From Pelecanus crispus (lineage: Eukaryota > Chordata > Aves > Pelecaniformes > Pelecanidae), in assembly GCF_030463565.1 (NCBI RefSeq), contig NC_134649.1, positions 3,793,501-3,857,500 on the forward strand: DNA of 64,000 nt. Direction: 5' to 3'. Shown here in pieces: positions 36,150 to 58,727 of the stretch. Below the pieces are notes generated by a model, which saw only the letters and a list, made by a program, of their open reading frames with translations, searched no databases and was not told the DNA's origin. A program made the translations under genes and the position numbers. The stretch's first letter is position 1, and each line of letters starts with the position of its first letter.

Positions 36150-39074
36150 CTAAAATATCTTGAAACCTTTCAGCAAGGTGAGCGTGGGAGCTTTCCTCTT
36201 GCTCTGAGCCCGCGAGGACTTGACAGTGACCAGCTTGGCCTGGGCCACCGAGGGGATCTCCTTGTAGTTGACGGTGGAGAGGGTGTTGAAGGTGCAGCTG
36301 GCCAAGCCGTGGTGGGTGGGCAGGGCAAGCGGCGTGGCCACCGGCGGGCAGGGACGCTCCTCGGTGATGAAGAGCGGCCGGACGGGTGGGCTCCGCTCCG
36401 CCTGGCGCCGCACCTCCCGCACAGCTTCGTGGAAGACGTGCTGCACCCCCGCGAAGTCCTGGCACGCCGACACCTCGTAGAAGAGGCACCTGAACCTGCT
36501 CGCCAGGGACATCCCTTCGGCTGCGGGCACCTGCCTGGCGGGAGCGGAGGGGATGGGTGCGGCATCCCTTGGGGTGCTGCAACCACCCGAAAAGGGGAGC
36601 AAGGGGTGCGGGTGGGGACCCTGCATCCCACGCCTGCTTCCCGGTGAGCACCGGGGCCGTACCCGCTCGTCCCAGCTCCTGGCACAAGCAGGGGACATGA
36701 GTCCAAAAGAGTTTTCCTTTTCCTGACATCCCAGAGTGATGGGCTGCGCGGGTCCCTGCAACCTCCCGTGCCAGGGATGCGTGCCAGCGACACGGGGTCG
36801 GACGCACTGGCAGCGCACGGGGAAGCGGGGAGGAGACGGGGCAGGTCCGTGCTTTGGGGAGGGGGAAGCCTCTGTGCTGGGAGCACCGGGGCGGGGGTTC
36901 AGCAACATGCGTGACTCAAGGACCCGTGGGACCAACACTCAGCACGGCCCCAGAGCGGCACAAAAGGCCAGAAAAACACACCGGGGACATCCAGTCCTGG
37001 CAGCGGGGACGGGGTGAGAAAGGGCTCCAGGGAAAGGGCACATCCAGAGGGGAGCGAGGAGCTGGATGGTGACGCTGCCTTACCACGCAGCCGAAAAACA
37101 TCCCGCCAAAAATACCAACGGGCTCGAAATAAACACATCATCCCCCCCCCCAGGCAGGAGAGCAGGAGCCTCGGAGATGTGGGAGGATGTGGCAAATACT
37201 GACAGGGGTGGAAATAACCACAAAAAAAAAAAAAAATCAGATTTGGGTCTTGCATGCCAGCCAGAGGGATGGGGGGATGATCTGTGAGCTCTCCCCCACA
37301 CCGGGAAAAGACAGCCTCGCCCCGCGCCCGATACCTGTACTGCTCCATGTCCAGCTTGTTGCCCAGCAGGAGCACGGGGCAGCGGCGCTGGCAGCCCCTC
37401 GCGTGCAGGGCGAGGACCTCCAGGTAACGCTGGCAGCCCTCGAAGCTCTTCCTGTTGTCGATGCTGTAGACGACGAGGAAGGCGCTGGCCCAGCGCAGGT
37501 AGCGCTCGCAGTTCCCGGGGCCATCCTGGGGGCGAGAGGAGCGGCTGAGCCGCGGTCCAGCCCGGTCACGCCGGGCGTTTGGCACCAGCTGTGCTGGGGC
37601 GCCTCACCTGATCGGCAGTGTCCATCACCTTCAGCAGCACGGGCTGCTGGTCCACCAGCTCCTCCGAGGTGTAGGTGTCCTCTGCAAGGAGAAGGGTGGT
37701 TGTGAGGACGGGCTGGGGTGTCCCGTCTTCTCCAAAGCCAAGCGAAGCCCTGGATGCTTGGAGCACCATGGGAAAAGCTCATCCCTGGGCAAGGAGCACC
37801 CTCCACCAATGCCTCCCACCTCGCTCCTTCCTGAGACAACATTACTTTGGGGGACCGGCGGCGATGCCGCTGGGCAAGCCCAGCTGGGAGCAGTTCTTTC
37901 CCCCTGCATGCCGCAAGCGTGGGCTCCCACGGGAGAAGGAAGGAGGGGAAGGAGCCCGGCGCGGCCATCACCGCACCCGGGCCTCAGCCCTTGTCTAAAT
38001 GTCATGACCTGGCGAGATAAAGTGAGCTGGAGGCTCGACACCGGGGCTGTTTCCCAATAAATCAGGCAAAAGGAGCACCCCTTTCTTTTGGAAGGAGGGC
38101 AGGCAGGGAGAGCCACTCAACCGGTCCCCTGGGAGGAAGATGCCTCCCCCCAGCCGGGTCCTAACGGATGCGTTTCGGAAAGGTTTTGACGTGGGAAGAT
38201 GAAACCGCATTCCCAAAAAAGATCCGAGGAGGAAAGGATTTATCCTTCTTTCCTAAGGGTTGCTGAGTTATTAGGGCTGGAGTCAGTTCCTGGACAAGGT
38301 CCATATCTCCCTAATGTCCCCGATAAATCATTTACGGTTCTTCCCTGCGCCCTGGAGTCAGGCCTAGGAAAATAGTTATTAATTGCTCAAACGAGTGGAA
38401 AAAAAAAAAAAAATGCCCAGAACCGCTCGCTGCAAAGCGCAGCCCCAGGGCCGCCCGCTCTGCAGCCCCCGCTCGCTCCCCCAGCCCTTCCCCTGCCCGA
38501 CACCCCAGGAGCGAGCAGGAGGCACGAGATGCTCCCCAAGGACCCCCAATAATTCGGCTTTCAGTATCTTTGGGGTGATGCGAGGAGCCGACATTTCCCC
38601 GTGAGACATGCCTGCGGAGAGAGCGCTGCTTTCACCTCTGTTTTTACAGGCGGGTTTGGGTCAAATCCAGCCCTTCCGTTGGTTTTTATGTAATTTTGGG
38701 TGTTGGGGTTTTTTTTTCCCATTAAATGCCGTATTTGTAGGGAATGCGGGGGACAGGAAGGATGCTCCATGGGAACTCATCGGGGGGAAACACCCGCGGA
38801 GAAAGCGTCTTACCCAAGTTGGGATCATATTCGCTTATGAACCTCTTGGTTAGAAACTTCACGGTCAGGGCTGCAGGAGATGAAAGAGGTGGGTGAGGCG
38901 GGCGTCCCCCCACGGCACCCCCCCAATGCCCAGCCATCCCCGTGGCATCGGGGCACCCGTCTCACCTGACTTGCCGGCCCCTCGGCACCCCAGGATGGCC
39001 ACGTTGCACTCGGCGAGGGGGCTCTGGGGCGGCCGCTCGCCGCCGGCTCGGGGTTTGCCGAACATCGAGGACAT
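36150..39074 (-). CDS. RASL12: Ras-like protein family member 12, five exons
   Basis: RASL12 (RIS) is an atypical small GTPase without a C-terminal prenylation box, linked to smooth-muscle and TGF-beta biology. Exons in transcript order are 39074-38966, 38870-38814, 37681-37608, 37525-37335 and 36534-36150. They total 816 bases, 271 residues plus stop (human 266). Visible motifs are the P-loop GCRGAGKS (Arg at the Ras Gly12 position), SEYDPNL, the switch II start DTADQ, NKLD and EVSA. The tail SSRAQSKRKAPTLTLLKGF is nearly identical to human. The start MSSMFGKPRAG aligns with human MSSVFGKPRAG. The 3'UTR runs about 1 kb, toward SLC51B. Confidence 0.96.
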
Positions 39075-40230
39075 CCTCGGTCCTGGGGGAGAGAGCGGGG
39101 GGGACATGGGGCACCCGCTGCCATGCCGGATGGGGCCCTTCTCGCCGCCTGGCTCGGGGGTGCCCCAGCCTGGGGGAAAGGGGGGCTCAGCGGCACCAGG
39201 GAGGGGGATCTGCTCTCCTCCATCCGCATCCTGCAGCCAGGGCAGCCGGCATCTCCATCCCACGCTGGCAGCCAGCACCCCGTCCATGCAAAGACAGTGT
39301 TTCCCCCCCTCAGCCCTCTGCCCGCCCTTCGCACCCCAGGAATAGCAGAGAAACGCAGGCTCCCACCTTAAAACCCGCCGCCGGAGGAGACGCGGGGCTC
39401 GCTGGGGTGCGCGGGGGCCGAGGCCGGGGGAGCAGCGGCCCCTGCGCCGCTGGGGCTGCCGATGAATGAGGCAGGCGGAGGCGAGCACGGCTCCCGCTGC
39501 TCGGGCCCCAGCCAAACTCCTTGTAAGGAAAGCTGCCGCGCCGGCGCCGGGCTGGACACGCTGTCCTGGCCGCCCCGAGGACGGTCACCCCGGCAGGACA
39601 CACGCCATCCCCCCGAGCTCCCGGGGCTTCGAGCAGGGAGCTCTGGCCCCGAAACCCGTCGTGCTTGCGCTCGGTGGCCACTTCGCCGTGCCCCCAGCAC
39701 CTCGCCGAGCCCTCGGCAAGCAAAAAGCCTGGTCCCGCTCCGCTGGCTGAGGCCGGTGCACTCATTACACCTCCCGCAGGCAGCAGCAGCACCCGGGAGC
39801 GATGCTGCCAGCACCACCACCCTCCTGTCCACCGCTTGCCCAGCCCATTTAAGCACAGACACCTTCTGCTGCCGGCAGAGACTTTGCAGGGGTAAAAAAA
39901 AAAAACAAAACACAACCTTTTTCCACCCAAAAGACACAGTCCTGAGGAGGGAAAGGGGAGCATGGGGAGTACTCACCGCCGCTGCCCGCTCCGAGCCATC
40001 AGCCAGCACCCCACGGGCTCGGAGCCCGAGTAGGTGGCGTAGGCTGAAGTCAGCGTTGTCATGGCGATCGCAGCCATTTGGGATGGGGCTCAGCGCCCGG
40101 GACCGCAGGATCCGGCCCCTGGGCTGCTCCCAAGGGGTTTCTGGGGGTGACCATACCCGGAGCCGGGGGGCAAAGGCTGCTCCGCGGCCATGTGGGGCTG
40201 CTGCACCGTTGGGATAATTGCCCGTTAATG
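38960..40230 (-). promoter_or_regulatory. RASL12: CpG-rich 5' region of RASL12
   Basis: Dense G+C and CpG extend from RASL12 exon 1 to about 40.2 kb, the expected promoter side of this minus-strand gene. I could not fix the transcription start or show a separate leader exon. Confidence 0.55.
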
Positions 40231-41503
40231 CAGGGAGGATATTTTTAAACCCTCCCAAAATAGCCTGGGAGTGTGGAAGTGTCTGCAAGCCCCAGGGATG
40301 GGGAGGATGAGGAGGATGGAGAGGATGGGGATCGCTCCCCTGTGGGAAGCAGAGCCCCTCTGGGGAGCCCCCACCCCCAGGCCCCCTTTGGACACAGGTC
40401 AAGGATGCTTGAAAGCAATCAGAGCTAAATGTGGTATTTTAAGCCGGGTACCTGTAAGGCTCAATGACAGTGACACAAGCGCAAAGCTGTCACCTTCTCC
40501 CCTAAACTGAGATTTTTTTGGGGGGACCTGCTGGGGCCACAATCCTGGGGCAATGGCTTTGCTGTCACGCCATGTCCCGGGAGCTCCCGGCTGCTGGGAT
40601 GAGGGGCTAAGGAGGGAGGAAAAAATATGCCTTTGGCAAGGTGGATTAAATTATGCATCAACAATAAAGACCAGTTGCAGGTGGCGATGGGGGGAATTGG
40701 GGGCCCCGCTGCCGGCCCTCCTCGGCACCCCACGGCAGAGGTGAAATGGGATTTCTAGCCAGAAAAAGCTGTGAGTAGCACACAAACGAGCAACATGCCA
40801 CGGATAACACTTTGCTTCACCATCAACCTCTACATGAGTCGAGGGGGGAAGGTTTCCTTGCCCGTGGCCGGGCGTTACAGGGGAGCGGGGCGAGCCCTGC
40901 AGCCGGACAGGACTTTTCCAGAGAGAAGTGGTTTGCTGCATGTCATTTTTCTTGTCACGGGATCCCCAGGTGAAGCACAGGCTGGTTTATGGCTCCTTGA
41001 GCCAGGGATGGCTGATGCCCAGGTTGCTCCATGCCTCCTACCTGGGGAGGGTCGCAAAGGGAACGGCCCCGGAGAGGTCTCTCCCTGCCCGTGACCACGC
41101 TCGAGGGGTGGCAAAGCCGCTTTCCCATGGCTGGGCTGGACGGCACGGAGATCTCCTGACGTCGGTTACCTCCCTCCAGCCATAAAACCCACTTTTATAA
41201 GGGGAAAAAAAAAAAAAATAGCGTAGCAACATGCTCTTCCAAGCCACATAAACATGTTGCCCTCCCCGGGGTGCGGACCATCTCTTTAGGGCATCACAAG
41301 GAGGATGCCTGAGAGCAGGGAGAGCGAAACCCATCTCCCGCGGGGCAGCCGAGCATCCTCCGTGGGACGAGCCGTGATAGAGCCAGGCATCTCTGCCGTG
41401 AACCGCGCCGGGCGGTGACGCCGGAGCCCTTTCTGTGTTTTGGGTGGGCAGCTGAGCTCGGCGGATGCCTTTGAAAGGCCCCGGTCACGAGCTTGGCTAT
41501 CTT

Positions 41504-41525
41504 TAGCCGAAGGTATTTATATTAC
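41504..41525 (+). promoter_or_regulatory. MEF2/TATA-like AT-rich motif upstream of KBTBD13
   Basis: CTATCTTTAG and, a few bases on, GTATTTATAT stand out in GC-rich surroundings about 130-150 bases before the start codon. Both resemble MEF2 sites, and the second could also act as a TATA box. This would suit a muscle gene but is only a motif match. Confidence 0.3.
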
Positions 41526-41655
41526 AGGGCAGCGGCGTGGCGGCCGCCGGGCAGTGCAGCAAAGGCATCAAAGGGTGGCGGAGGCAGGAGGGGGCTGCGC
41601 CGGGGCACGGCACGGAGGAGCACTGGGTGCTGCTCTGCTGAGCCCCTGGGTGAGG

Positions 41656-43038
41656 ATGACCCCGGAGGAGGAAGGCTCCCGGGCAGAGCCGCCGGAGCGG
41701 GTGCGTATCCGGGTGGAGGAGCAGTCGTTCTGGGTGGAGAAGGCCTTGCTGGTGGAGAGCAGCGAGTACTTCCGTGCCCTCTTCCGCTCGGGCATGAAGG
41801 AGAGCACGCAGGAGGAGATCGGGCTGGGGGAGCTGAGCGCGGCTGGGTTCTTCGCCATGCTGCGGGTGCTGGCGGGTGAGAGGCCCATCCTCAGCGGCGA
41901 GGAGACCTTCCAGGCGGTCGAGTGTGCCGCCTTCCTGCAGGTGAAGCCCTTGGCCAAGTACCTGATCCACTCCATCAACTCCGACAACTGCATCCTGCTG
42001 TACCAAGCCGCCGCCATATTCGGTCTCCTGGACCTCTTCCACTGCGCCGCGCTCTACATCAGGGACAGCTACGCCGAGCTGGAGGAGTACCTGGACTGCC
42101 TCTCCGATGACCTGCTGGCCTACGTGGAGACCCTCCTGCCCAGCACCTTCGTGGCAGTAGGAGCCCACACGCCCACCTTCGAGTTCCTGGAGGACCTCTC
42201 CAGGACCATCTGCTACCTGGACGAGGAAACCAACACGTGGAGGACCCTCTCCTGCCTGCCGCTGAGCGCCAGCACGTTCCTAGCTGGCATGGCGACCATG
42301 GATAATAAGATCTACATAGTGGGTGGTGTCTACGGGGCCAGCAAGCAGGTGGTGGAGAGCAGCTTCTGCTATGATGCCAATGCCAACGCCTGGAGTGAGT
42401 TCCCCAGCCCTCATCAGCTGCGCTACGACGTCAGGCTGGTGGGCCATGAGGGCTACCTCTATGCCATCGGTGGGGAGTACGAGAAGATCTCCCTGAAGTC
42501 CGTGGAGAGGTACGACGTGGCCTCCAATACCTGGACGTTCGTCTCCGACCTGCCACAGCCGAGCGCGGCAGCACCCTGCGCCCAAGCCATGGGGCAGATC
42601 TTCGTTTGCTTGTGGAAGCCACTGGACACCACCGTCATCTATGAGTACGAGACCCAGCAAGACACATGGCTTCCCGTCACCGAGCTCAAGCGGCACCAGA
42701 GCTATGGGCACTGCATGGTGGCCCACCGCGACAACCTCTACGTCATGCGCAATGGCCCCTCGGATGACTTCTTGCGTTGTGTCATTGACTGCTTCAACCT
42801 GACGTCGCGGCAGTGGACTGCCCTGCCCGGGCAGTTCATGAACAGCAAAGGAGCCCTCTTCACTGCCGTCATCAGGGGTGACACCGTCTACACTGTCAAC
42901 AAGATGCTGACGCTCCTCTACTCCGTGGAAGAGGAGACCTGGAGGTTCAAGAAGGAGTGGGCGGGCTTCCCACGCAGTGGCTCCCTGCAGACCTTCCTCC
43001 TGCGGCTGCCGAAGCGTGACCACGACATTGCGACATAG
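41656..43038 (+). CDS. KBTBD13: Kelch repeat and BTB domain-containing protein 13, single exon
   Basis: KBTBD13 is a muscle BTB-Kelch protein that acts as a substrate adaptor for the CUL3 ubiquitin ligase. Mutations in the human gene cause nemaline myopathy type 6. The intronless frame encodes 460 residues (human 458, also intronless). Residues about 14-120 form the BTB domain ([24 protein letters not shown]), followed by a BACK-like segment and Kelch blades with [20 protein letters not shown] and SVERYD. Near the end, [15 protein letters not shown] and [16 protein letters not shown] match human almost exactly. I chose the ATG at 41656: the frame stays open about 70 codons upstream, but that part is unrelated to the family and contains a probable TATA element. 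The coding region is GC-rich. Confidence 0.96.
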   Translation: MTPEEEGSRAEPPERVRIRVEEQSFWVEKALLVESSEYFRALFRSGMKESTQEEIGLGELSAAGFFAMLRVLAGERPILSGEETFQAVECAAFLQVKPLAKYLIHSINSDNCILLYQAAAIFGLLDLFHCAALYIRDSYAELEEYLDCLSDDLLAYVETLLPSTFVAVGAHTPTFEFLEDLSRTICYLDEETNTWRTLSCLPLSASTFLAGMATMDNKIYIVGGVYGASKQVVESSFCYDANANAWSEFPSPHQLRYDVRLVGHEGYLYAIGGEYEKISLKSVERYDVASNTWTFVSDLPQPSAAAPCAQAMGQIFVCLWKPLDTTVIYEYETQQDTWLPVTELKRHQSYGHCMVAHRDNLYVMRNGPSDDFLRCVIDCFNLTSRQWTALPGQFMNSKGALFTAVIRGDTVYTVNKMLTLLYSVEEETWRFKKEWAGFPRSGSLQTFLLRLPKRDHDIAT

Positions 43039-43432
43039 GTGGCCCCCCCCGTCCCACCTTGGGATGCTCTCCTTGCACGTGGCCTCGGCTCTGCACCCAC
43101 CGCTCCCCTGGGCTCCTCTCCTCCTTCGTGGAGCTGTGCTTGGGTCCAGGAATGCATCACGTTGGACTTCGGAGGTGACGCTAGACCCTGCCAGAGGGAA
43201 AGGGGCTGCAGGCAGCTGCTGCCTGCTTCTGCCTGCACTGCACAGGCTGTGTGCAAAGTCCTACCAGACATGGGCTCCCGAGCCATCCGCGTGCAGGGCT
43301 TCGTGGCTTCTGCAGAGGACAGATACCAATGAGATGCAAACATGGGTTCTATTTATTTTGACCACTCTCTGAAGGTGTGCAGCATCCCACCTCCTCTCTG
43401 TTCCGATGGGAAATCATTCGTTATATCCTGGA

Positions 43433-43438
43433 ATTAAA
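43433..43438 (+). terminator. KBTBD13: Polyadenylation signal ATTAAA of KBTBD13
   Basis: This is the first plausible hexamer, about 395 bases after the stop codon and followed by a T/G-rich stretch. An AATAAA near 44.79 kb would give a longer 3'UTR. Confidence 0.45.
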
Positions 43439-46400
43439 AGGAAAGCTATAAAAACCCCAGTGTTTTTCATTACTCTTGGGCTTTGTTTTTTTTCTTTCCC
43501 TGCTCTTCTGAAGGAAAATACCTCCTAACAGGGATCCACGTCAAGGCTTGCTCCTGCCCACTGAATGCTTTCTCAGCTGCAGCTCCATTTCAGAGCCGTA
43601 CGTGGGAGCGCAGTTCCCACACAGCCCCGCGCTCCCTGGGGAGGTCTCCACGGCCGTTCCCGGCTGCAGCGGGGTCCTGAGAGGAGGAGGGGAGAGGGGA
43701 GATGTGGGGGTGAAGGAAAACATCTGGGCATCAGGTGCTTAAGGCACTGAGGGGGTTCTGGGACCTGGGAACCACCCATCATCCCACCGAGTGTGTTAGC
43801 CAGCTATCGTCTTCTCCAGGCTCATCTGCCAAGCCCCAGCACAGACCCAATGGGGTGGCAAGTGGTGGCCCTCATCAGAGGCTCATTCGAGCCAAGACAG
43901 GGTCTTTTTAGGACATGGCAAACCTCGGAAATACAAAAGGGTGCAAAAAGGGAAGGAGAGGGGTGAGCACCACCATTGCATGGCGATGCCAGGCTTGCAG
44001 AGGTCTTCTCCATTAGCAGAGCTCCGTAGCCAGATGAGCTGTTCTCATGAGACACCATCCCCTAGCGTCGAAGGTTGTTAGGCCTCCACGCCAGCTCTGG
44101 GGATGGCTGGAGAAGGTAGAGGTCCCCTTTGTGACCGCAATGCTGCTGGGAGACCTGCGGAGACCAGGACAGCAGCAAACCCAGACTATGGCTCAGCTGA
44201 TTTCCTATCCATGGGGCAGGCTTCGGGCTGCCCATGCCGTCCCAGTCAAGATGGAGCGGAAGAGAATACCAGCTGGGATGCCTCAAATACCTCCACTGCC
44301 GCTCCTCGCCAAGTTCTCAGCATTTTCAGAACAGTTACCGCATTTGAGAGAAAAACCCACACAACACAACCACAAACCAAAACAAACAAGAAAACCCCAG
44401 CTCGTATCCCTGTCCAGATTGAGAACCACTTGATGCATCTTGTCCCCATTTGCCCTCTGCCACCGGGCCAGGCCACCACTCCGCTGTCACCCCCGGGATG
44501 GGGACGGCAGCTGGTGGAGGTGCAGGTCTGACAGTGGCATGGGGAAGGCAGGGGACACTGGCGGCCCTCACCCAGCTCTACACCGGGCTGCAGCATTAGC
44601 TGAGCGGCGTTACTCTCCTCGGGTGGACAATAAGCAGAAAGCCCATCAAGTCACATCCTTGTTCCCTTCCTAGGCGAAGCCAATTAACATTTCACACTGT
44701 CTTCCCCTAACTGAAAGCAGCACATGGAAGCACACTGCTTTAAAACCATTTTAAGTTGAACAAACAGCTTAAGCCCTCTATTAAAATAAAGTTAAAATCA
44801 TTCCGTTACTAAAATATTTATGACGGGCTCCTGTGGCTAACCCGGGACAGCTGAACCTTGGCAGGCTCTCCCCTTCCCTCCAGCTCTGACGCCACCAAGC
44901 AATACAACATCTTCCCCCACCTTCACACACTGTTTTCCTGACAGTTCAGGGGTTTACAAAGACATTTGCCGACAAAATGCACAAGGTTTTAAGATTTTAA
45001 GTGTAGCACCTGGGGGAAAGAGCAGGTCTTGGCAGGTGCTGTTGAGTGTGGCATGGAAGCTCCCAAGCGAGGAGTAATTTGTTGCATCCATTAATCCAGA
45101 CCATGATACAGAAAGTACCACAAGATAATTTTAGGTGCACAGGGAGGAAAAAAGATACAGTTCTTACCTCTGCAAGCAGGGGGAAAAAGTGATGAGCCAG
45201 GACCAAGCAAATCTCTAACAAGAGCAAGAGGCTGCTCAGCCTTTGCACAGTGAGTGGGCACGACGCTGCAAATGTGCTTCGCTCTACCAGATTTTAGCCC
45301 TCAACGTTACGCATTACTGGCACCAGCACAGCACCATTATCTTCCCCTTTCAATCTTCATGGTGTTTACTCCGCCAAAGATTACAGTTTGAGGCGAAGCG
45401 ATCTATCTAATCACAGTTTAACCTTTTGCAAGTTTCTTTTTTAAGGTGACATCATCTTGGCAAGGATGAACGTAATGAAAAGCTCTCTGTAGAATGGACT
45501 TGCCTTATAAGGGCCGTATCAAAAATAAAAGCTTGTATAACCAAGGAAAAGCCGGAGGAAAAACAGGGCTGGGAGCTCCAAGAAGAGCCTGTGAGCTCCC
45601 CACGAATATCTCCCCTGGCCAATACAAGGTGCCACATTTTCCTTTTCAATGCCATTAAAGAAGAGAAGGCATAAAGCATCCTTGGGTTTGGACCGGTCAA
45701 GTCCCCCAAAACCTGGATGCCAAGTTTCCTCACTGCATCCAGGCGAGGATGAAGGCAGCCACGGAGGGCTGTACCCTCCTGCTGGTGTTTGGCACCTACC
45801 TAGAGATACACAGAGGAGGGACACGGTGTTTTAACTCGATGGCAGCACGTTGGGCTGGGAGATCATTTGGAAGGATACAACGGAAAAATGGTACTAATGC
45901 AACTAATTAAGGATTTTCTCTGCTAGGTTGTGCCAGTTGGCATTTTCACAGGAAAAGATACAAATATATTTCAGAAGAACCCTTCCAACCATCTTTACTC
46001 AAAGAAATTGCATCTGTATCTAATTCACAGGAAAATAATATACTTTTATGTGAAAATACTGTCTGCTGTTGCACTGCCAAGCCAAGAGACACATCCTGTA
46101 AGGTGATCTGAATCTCCCATTCTCCATCCTTCAGTTACACACAAAAATTCCCCCAGGCATCCAGATTTTCCTGATCCTGACATTGGTACTTAACTTCATT
46201 TGCAGCCACTGTCTCCACAGTTTAGGGAAGCATCCCCTGAATTTTCCTGATTTGGGCAGAGCATGAGGGCAGCCGAGCCGTTCCCCATCTCTCTGTTCTG
46301 ATTTCATGAAATTGCCCACGCACAAACCCTTGCATAAGCCATTTTTCATTGCACTGGATAAACTTGATATATTCCTAGAGCAAGAGCAGCCCGTTTTCTT

Positions 46401-47007
46401 TCCTTACCCTCATTGAATTGTGTATTTTTCTCAAGGTTCTGGTTTAAAAGCAGAAGCTAATGTGATCGGACTGGATTTCAATTACGATATTCAACCATGA
46501 CTAAGTCAGCTGAGAGTCTTCCCAAGCAAGGACCAACAAATGTTTCTGCAGAAGCTGTCAGTTTTTATGAAAACAATCTCTTCTGTAGATTTATATAATC
46601 TTTTTAGAATCCACATTTGATTGTAGTTGAAAACATGACACCCATTACCCCAGGTGGAGGAAGAAAACTTTGTTTTGTGTTTTGCAAAATCTAAGCTGAA
46701 GGCGGTTTGGATCTTATTGCATCTAATGTAAGCAGCTGAGACGATCATGGGCGGAGATGTGTGGGTGAGGAGATAAACACTCCTGCTATAAAGCCTCTGC
46801 CTTACTACAGTGACAAACACGCTTATGATGGATGTCCATAAAATGAGATGAGACGCTGAGCCAGTGCTTTGAAGGTTTGTGCCTGGTGAGCCATGCGGCT
46901 CGGGGTGGGGATGGAGCAGCAGAAGGGTAAGCGCGTGCCGACCCACCCGAGTCCGTCGGTGGTCTGGTCTGGAGAGGAGAAGCTGTGAGTGGGGTGCAGG
47001 ATGCCGG
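43439..47007. other. Intergenic region between KBTBD13 and UBAP1L
   Basis: This interval lies between two convergent genes. I see no exon or interspersed repeat. Parts near either end may be the 3'UTRs of KBTBD13 and UBAP1L. I could not assign a convincing UBAP1L polyadenylation signal. Confidence 0.5.
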
Positions 47008-56845
<9,838 letters not shown>

Positions 56846-58550
56846 CGTCGCTGCCAGATTTCTTGCTGCCAGAGGAAGGGATGAAACAAAACCGTAAAAG
56901 GCAGGACTAGCGCCTTTTAAGTTGGGTGGAAGGAGGGAAAGATGAGCTATTTCAAGTGATGCCGGTAAAAGGAACGCAGCCCTTAGAGACGCTGCCAGCC
57001 GAGTAGAAACCGCTGTGTGCAGTGCCCAGATTTACAAAATCTTAATTACTGATACTGGGAAGGTTTGTCCGAACTAACATTTGCTATTCTGAGCTTGAGC
57101 CAGCAGGACCTGACCAAGCTTACAGCTTCATTTGGCAGAGATCCTGAGCGCTTTTCTCCTCCGCTTCCACCTCTATGCATGCCCCGCTGCTTTCCATCCC
57201 TCCTCCTGCCGCTCCCTCTCCCTCCGCTGCCCATCGCACGCTCCCTTTCCCAAGCCAGGGACAGACCAAGCACTTTTCCCAGTTACAGAGGCAGAAACAG
57301 CAGCCAAGGAGGACACCGGGCAGGTCTCCTCTCTCTGTGTGACCTGAGAGTCCGTGGTCACGGAGCTCGTGCACGCGGCCGCGTGCTGCCAAGCCATCAC
57401 ACGGAGCAGCCCGGGGCAGCTGGGGCGAGGGCATCCCCTCCAGCGCCGCGGCAGCTTTCCGAGAGCCAAACAAGGATGCTGGTGCCTCAGGCAAGCTTCG
57501 GTGTTAGCAGGATGTCGAACGAGCCATTTTAAGGCCAGATTAGCTTTTAAAGAACCATTGAGTCATTTGAAGTGCGGTGATGTTTTTTAGATCAGGAATA
57601 GCAGGGAAGAGAAAAGTTTCTGATGAACTGGGCATGGGGGCATGGAAAATATTACTGCAATAGCGTAGCCATCAGCTCTGTATAGATGTCTCAATTTAGT
57701 AAAAAGCCACCGCTTGCTGCATGAAGCCTTGAGTCCTCAGCTTCCTAGCGACAAGAGCGTGCAAAATAATTTCCTTTATATATTGTCAGTTGGCAAGAGG
57801 CAATGGTCAGTAATCCATCAAGCTCTGGTACCCGCAGCCTGTGCCTGCTCACCCCAAAGCAGCAGCCCTCAGCAGCCATTCTCAGGCCACAAAGAGTAAA
57901 TACTTGGTGTGGCATCCCGAAGTGCTTTTCCTGATCTTTTTTTTCTTTTAAAAAGAAATGGCTTCTATGACAATGAGGATAAACACTCCACAAGAAGAAA
58001 ATCAGCAGACGAACGTATCAAGGAAAGCCGCCTGTTAGTTTAATGCAAGAATAAGGGTCTATAAGGGGAAACGGCATTCCAGGTCATTTCTTATGTGAGC
58101 AAAGGACTAACAAACTGCCTATAGAACGCAAAGAGCGACGCGCGCAATCGCTCGGTTCAACTCAGTTGCTCTTATCAGAATTCTAAGAGCTGTCGCCCTC
58201 CCGCTTACACCAGGAGCCTTTAATACCCGGGGCTGTAGCACCGGCAGAGCCCCTAACCAGCTTTGCGGCTCCCGCACGTGTGCTGCTGCTAACATGCGAC
58301 ACATGCAACGTGTGGGGAGCCCGCCCGGAGCCAGGCCATCTGCTCCTCAGCCTAAGAGGGCTCAGCATAAGTTAGAATGCGCGTCAGCACCGATGAAAGC
58401 AACGCGTGAAAAGCGTCTGGAAGCAAAGCCGCCTTCTCCCGGCTTTCTCCAACTCCTCGGCGTGGCCATAGAGCCCCTGCCTGCAAAAGAGACGGACCCT
58501 CCTTGCAGCTTATGCTGTAAATCGGCTCTTCCAAAAGCTGTGCGGTACAA

Positions 58551-58650
58551 ATCATAGAATCATAGATTCATCGAATCGTTGAGGTTGGAAAAGACCTTTA
58601 AGATCATCCAGTCCAGCCATTAACCTAACATTACCAAGCCCACCACTAAA
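58551..58650 (-). mobile_element. CR1 LINE fragment, 3' end
   Basis: It opens with the inverted CR1 terminal repeat (atcatagaatcatagattc) and the ggttggaaaagacc block, then decays after about 100 bases. The minus orientation and 5' truncation are the usual CR1 form. It lies in the probable first intron of UBAP1L. Confidence 0.85.
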
Positions 58651-58727
58651 CCAATTAAGGGTAGAGTAGCAATTTCATGTTTCCTGGCTTGGGGGCAGGA
58701 TTATTTTTTAATGAAAGTAAAAACTAG

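Noticed and set aside
35659-36807. 382-codon open frame on the minus strand
   Set aside because: It overlaps the last RASL12 exon in another frame and runs into intron and 3'UTR. The true frame matches RASL12 to the stop at 36150.
39368-40402. Long open frames on both strands upstream of RASL12
   Set aside because: CpG-rich promoter sequence lacks stop codons by chance. There are no splice sites consistent with an exon and no family similarity.
41440-41655. In-frame N-terminal extension of KBTBD13
   Set aside because: The extra residues do not resemble the family, and the region contains a probable TATA/MEF2 element. The ATG at 41656 gives the family length.
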